Assembly (NCBI GenBank): GCA_035509415.1
Contig: DATJLQ010000066.1
Location: 1-22,887 of the forward strand
Length of the DNA stretch: 22,887 bases
Reading direction: 5' to 3'
Origin: DATJLQ01 sp035509415
GTDB lineage: Bacteria > Pseudomonadota > Alphaproteobacteria > JACZXZ01
The notes beneath the pieces are model-generated. The model searched no databases, had not been told where the DNA came from, and saw only the letters and a program-made list of their open reading frames with translations. Positions 20,848 to 22,887 of the stretch are shown here, piece by piece; within the stretch, counting starts at the first letter, position 1; the number at the start of each line of letters is the position of its first letter. Position numbers and translations under genes: made by a program.

Positions 20848-21159
20848 TTACACCCGTGCGAGCGTCGCTTCCATAGTAATTGGCGGCGGCTTGCCAGAAG
20901 AAGCGGCATCAAAGGACGGCCTAATGCGTAGTCCTTTGAGTTTTATTTTTTCGCGGAAAACAGCCAGCATCATGGGGGGCATAAATTCCTTTAGGGCCGA
21001 CTGGATAATCGGCAAAGGGCTTTCTTTTGGTTCACACAAAATCCGAAAGCCCGGCAAATCCGAACTGGAATAGCGCGTGTACCCGCCTTCCAACGTCTCC
21101 GGGCTAAGGGTGAACGTTAGTTCAATGATCATTTCCATGGCTGGTTCCAGCTTAGTCAT
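20848..21159 (-). CDS. HicB-antitoxin-like small protein of the IS element (103 aa)
   Basis: The N-terminal half (TFTLSPETLEGGYTRYSSSD, then LPGFRILCEPKESPLPIIQS and ALKEFM) follows the HicB/DUF1902 layout: a beta-strand, E-G-G-Y, a strand ending in D-L-P-G, an acidic turn and a helix. The C-terminal part (REKIKLKGLRIRPSF) is basic. HicB proteins neutralise HicA mRNA interferases and repress transcription; no HicA-like double-stranded-RNA-binding-fold protein with a catalytic His is obvious beside it. Start at ATG 21159 is by length only; an ATG at 21138 is an alternative and neither has a strong ribosome site. Family assignment is tentative. Confidence 0.45.
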   Translation of the reverse strand: MTKLEPAMEMIIELTFTLSPETLEGGYTRYSSSDLPGFRILCEPKESPLPIIQSALKEFMPPMMLAVFREKIKLKGLRIRPSFDAASSGKPPPITMEATLARV

Positions 21160-21225
21160 AAACGAATCGCTAAGCGTCCAATCATGGTAAATTGTGTAAA
21201 ACCAATAACTTATAGAGAAAAAAAT

Positions 21226-21327
21226 TTCTTGACATTAGTGTACCCCAACCGACTCCCCCGAGTCACTAGAGGAGTGTAAGATCGAGTCGGGCAATGTGCG
21301 ACCATAAAATTCGCATAATGTCAAGAA
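21226..21327. repeat. 102-bp nested inverted-repeat structure between the transposase and the HicB-like gene
   Basis: Outer arms are a perfect 12-bp inverted repeat, TTCTTGACATTA (21226-21237) and TAATGTCAAGAA (21316-21327). Inside lies CCGACTC (21249-21255) with GAGTCGG (21284-21290), and within that CACT-AGAGG-AGTG (21264-21276); an alternative hairpin is GACTC-CCCC-GAGTC (21251-21264). It could be a structured RNA, a bidirectional transcription stop or a MITE-like insertion. Confidence 0.7.
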
Positions 21328-21367
21328 GTCTTTGTGACGTGTAGATGGGATTAGAGTGACGCTAAAG

Positions 21368-22345
21368 CTAGGGGGCCGTCGTTTTATTTTTCCGAAGTGA
21401 TGACGAGTCGTTCTCTTTGGTGATGAGTGGGCGCCCGTACATAAGCCTTTTACCTTTTCCTCCCTTAATCGCCTCGCAAGAGCGCTCGCCATCCGAGATC
21501 GAGCGGCTGTTCCACTTGAACTCGAACTCGCGCAAATAGCGCTCGATATGCTTCTCGGAAATGTGGTGGTACGCTCCCATGATCCCGCGCTTTAGCAGGC
21601 TATGGTAGCTTTCTGCAAAATTCGTATGGACGAGCCCGCGGACGTACTCTCCGCGACTGTGCTTGACGTAATGGTGCCCGGCAAAGTGCTCGCCTAGTGT
21701 CCGGTAGGTCATGTGATCGTCGGTCACGATATGGGCGACGCCCTCAATGTTCTCGACGATCTTCGGGAACATGACGCTACGGCGCGTATTCTTGACTGGG
21801 AACGTCCGCGCTTCGCCGTCGCGATCGACAAGGGTTAGAACGGCCAGCTTGCCGACCGTCCCCATCCCGTGGTCCTTGCGCTTGTCGTAATGCTTGTTCT
21901 TGGCCTTCCCGCCTACGAAAGTCTCGTCAATCTCCACAACATGGCTTTCGGCTCCGAGCTTTGACGCCAATGGCTCTTTGGTCATTGCAAGGCGCACCCT
22001 ATGGCAAAGGTGCCAAGCGGACTTGTAGGAGATTGAAAGCTCTCGCTTCAGCTGGTTAGCGGAGACGCCCTTCTTGGACGAGCACATGAGGTAAATCGCG
22101 AACAGCCATTTCGAGAGGGGCAAATGGCTATCTTCGAAAATCGTGCCGATCTTGACCGTGAATTGAAGGCGGCAGGCACCGCATTTCCAGAGCCCGGGAC
22201 GGGCCGTCTTGCCCTTCAGGCGCCAGACCTTCTCGGTACAGCCGCAATGGGGGCAGACCGGCCCATCGGGCCACATAAGGCTTTCCACAAAGGCTATGGC
22301 CTTGGTTTCGTCGCCAAAGAGCGGGGCAAAGGTCTGGTAGGACAT
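21368..22345 (-). CDS. IS1595-family (ISXO2-like) DDE transposase
   Basis: A 325-residue transposase. The N-terminal zinc ribbon has CPHC (residues 31-34) and CGAC (55-58). The helix-turn-helix region SANQLKRELSISYKSAWHLC follows. The catalytic core shows VVEIDETFVGGK (Asp140), HIVTDDHMTY (Asp209/210) and HTNFAESYHSLLKRGIMGAY (Asn242, Glu245), and then the family tail YLREFEFKWNSR. Length and motifs are full, so it appears intact. The start at 22345 is preceded by GGGAGG, which lies in a hairpin. A TTGACA within the right terminal repeat (complement of 22392-22397) with TAAAAA 17 bp further is a candidate promoter. It is the only recognisable transposase and lies inside the terminal repeats. 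Confidence 0.96.
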   Translation of the reverse strand: MSYQTFAPLFGDETKAIAFVESLMWPDGPVCPHCGCTEKVWRLKGKTARPGLWKCGACRLQFTVKIGTIFEDSHLPLSKWLFAIYLMCSSKKGVSANQLKRELSISYKSAWHLCHRVRLAMTKEPLASKLGAESHVVEIDETFVGGKAKNKHYDKRKDHGMGTVGKLAVLTLVDRDGEARTFPVKNTRRSVMFPKIVENIEGVAHIVTDDHMTYRTLGEHFAGHHYVKHSRGEYVRGLVHTNFAESYHSLLKRGIMGAYHHISEKHIERYLREFEFKWNSRSISDGERSCEAIKGGKGKRLMYGRPLITKENDSSSLRKNKTTAP

Positions 22346-22369
22346 AGGAGCCTCCCGTTCAAGGCTCCT
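22346..22369. promoter_or_regulatory. SD-sequestering hairpin of the transposase gene, terminator-like on the opposite strand
   Basis: AGGAGCCT / AGGCTCCT form a perfect 8-bp stem around an 8-nt loop, abutting the transposase ATG. On the minus strand the ribosome site GGGAGG is partly in the 3' arm, so a transcript containing the hairpin would be poorly translated. On the plus strand the stem is followed by TTTTT (22369-22373), the form of an intrinsic terminator. Confidence 0.65.
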
Positions 22370-22385
22370 TTTTAGACCGTTCAGT

Positions 22386-22410
22386 TGGGATTGTCAAGGT
22401 TATAATCGCC
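22386..22410 (-). repeat. Right terminal inverted repeat of the IS1595-family element
   Basis: Read inward on the minus strand it begins GGCGATTATAACC and continues TTGACAATCCCA. It matches the left repeat at 18 of 25 positions with identical spacing. TTGACA within it is the probable -35 of the transposase promoter. Confidence 0.87.
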
Positions 22411-22418
22411 AAAATTAT
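22411..22418. repeat. Target-site duplication, right copy (AAAATTAT)
   Basis: Identical to 20021-20028 and directly abutting the right terminal repeat. It lies 55 bp upstream of the tetR start codon. Confidence 0.9.
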
Positions 22419-22419
22419 C

Positions 22420-22445
22420 TTGACAGATCGTTCCATAATTATAGC
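22420..22445 (+). promoter_or_regulatory. tetR promoter/operator region beside the insertion
   Basis: A consensus -35 hexamer TTGACA (22420-22425) begins one base after the target duplication. It is followed by GTTCCATAATTATAGC (22430-22445), which contains the perfect palindrome ATAATTAT. A second copy of the repeat is stranded left of the element at 20016. A well-spaced -10 is not obvious; TATAGC (22440-22445) is only 14 bp downstream. Confidence 0.45.
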
Positions 22446-22473
22446 CTGAGACGTCGATTCGCCTTGAGGCCTC

Positions 22474-22887
22474 ATGGCGCGCAGCAAATCCTTCGATCCC
22501 GACGTGGCGTTGAGAAAGGCGATGCAGCTTTTCTGGCGTCAGGGCTACGAGGCGACTTCGGTCGACCAGCTCGTCCAGGCGATGGGCATCAACCGCGCGA
22601 GCCTCTACGGGACTTTCGGCGACAAGCATGCGCTCTTCTTGAAGTCCCTCGATCGCTACATCGAGACCGTGCTCGATCCGCGTCTTGCCGCCCTCGAGGC
22701 CGCGTTCTCGCCGCGCGCGGGGCTCGAGGGCATGCTCGCCGAGCTTGCCGCCTTCGCCGCGGGCGACCCGCAGCGGCGCGGCTGCCTCGCGGTCAACGCC
22801 GCCTGCGAGCTCGGCGCGCGCGACCCCGAGGTGGCAACGCGGCTCAGCGCCCAGGCGGCCAAGATCGAGGCGGCCCTCGCAGCGCTC
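22474..22887 (+). CDS. TetR/AcrR-family transcriptional regulator (C-terminus outside the window)
   Basis: 138 codons from the ATG at 22474 to the window end, with no stop. The N-terminal TetR helix-turn-helix is clear: ALRKAMQLFWRQGYEATSVD, then QLVQAMGINRASLYGTFGDK and HALFLKSLDRY. The ligand domain begins with FAAGDPQRRGCLAVNAACEL, typical of TetR members that often control a neighbouring oxidoreductase or efflux gene. GAGG lies 4 nt before the start. Its upstream region contains two operator-like repeats now split by the IS1595-family insertion, so its original divergent control may have been disturbed. Codon usage is again strongly GC-biased, which marks the return to chromosomal sequence. 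Confidence 0.92.
   Translation, partial: MARSKSFDPDVALRKAMQLFWRQGYEATSVDQLVQAMGINRASLYGTFGDKHALFLKSLDRYIETVLDPRLAALEAAFSPRAGLEGMLAELAAFAAGDPQRRGCLAVNAACELGARDPEVATRLSAQAAKIEAALAAL

Larger units (their letters stand above)
20029..22410. mobile_element. IS1595-family insertion element with passenger genes (2382 bp)
   Basis: The element is bounded by imperfect 25-bp inverted repeats matching at 18 of 25 positions without gaps (shared blocks GGCGATT, TTGAC and CCCA), and by a perfect 8-bp target duplication. Reading left to right it holds the left repeat, a tRNA-like gene (minus), two hairpins, a 52-residue ORF (plus), two small minus-strand ORFs, a structured 102-bp inverted repeat, the transposase (minus), an SD-sequestering hairpin and the right repeat. 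The interior is visibly richer in A/T than the flanks, which indicates transfer. A plain IS1595-type element with one transposase gene is expected to be roughly half to two thirds of this size; passenger genes are known in the family. Confidence 0.9.

Noticed and set aside
21226..21327. The 12-bp inverted repeat as a terminal repeat of the transposase unit
   Set aside because: The arms face each other within 102 bp and do not flank the transposase. The ends at 20029 and 22410 have matched repeats and an 8-bp duplication, so they are the real termini.

Overview
The window looks like chromosomal DNA of a high-GC alphaproteobacterium (inference from strong C/G third-position bias, the style of the box and liv genes, and AcnA; no rRNA or other phylogenetic marker is present). 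Most of it is a catabolic locus for aerobic degradation of benzoate through benzoyl-CoA epoxidation (the box pathway). It is followed by a housekeeping aconitase gene, a three-gene cell-surface acylation cluster, and a compact mobile element inserted in front of a TetR-type regulator.

Region 1 (1-4011, minus strand) reads acyl-CoA ligase, livG, livH, livM (cut by the window edge). This is a branched-chain-amino-acid-type ABC importer coupled to a CoA ligase, and is probably used for import and activation of an organic or aromatic acid. Region 2 (4514-12847) is the box locus. A MarR regulator and an alpha/beta hydrolase face each other tail to tail. The minus-strand operon is flavodoxin, DUF4863/PnbB-like protein, benzoate-CoA ligase, hydrolase. 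Divergent from it is boxR (XRE helix-turn-helix fused to a shikimate-kinase-like domain), followed by boxC and boxB and a strong Rho-independent terminator. BclA makes benzoyl-CoA, BoxB epoxidises it and BoxC opens and cleaves the ring. BoxR presumably senses benzoyl-CoA and acts at two near-identical operator-like elements, one in the flavodoxin/boxR divergent promoter and one before boxC. No boxA reductase is present; a small flavodoxin sits in the operon instead.

Region 3 (12997-15690) is acnA. Region 4 (15771-19476, minus strand) holds an SGNH-like membrane-anchored protein, an MBOAT O-acyltransferase and a Pro/Ala-rich membrane protein, which together resemble an AlgI/AlgJ- or DltB/DltD-like surface acylation module. 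About 540 bp without a recognisable gene follow.

Region 5 (20029-22410) is a complete IS1595-family element. It has 25-bp imperfect terminal inverted repeats and a perfect 8-bp target duplication (AAAATTAT at 20021-20028 and 22411-22418). Besides its DDE transposase it carries a class-II tRNA-Leu-like gene with a UGG (proline) anticodon, three small ORFs (one HicB-antitoxin-like), and several strong RNA or DNA hairpins. The insertion lies just upstream of a tetR gene (22474 to the window end) and has separated two copies of an operator-like repeat. The tRNA-carrying insertion element is the most unusual item in the window.
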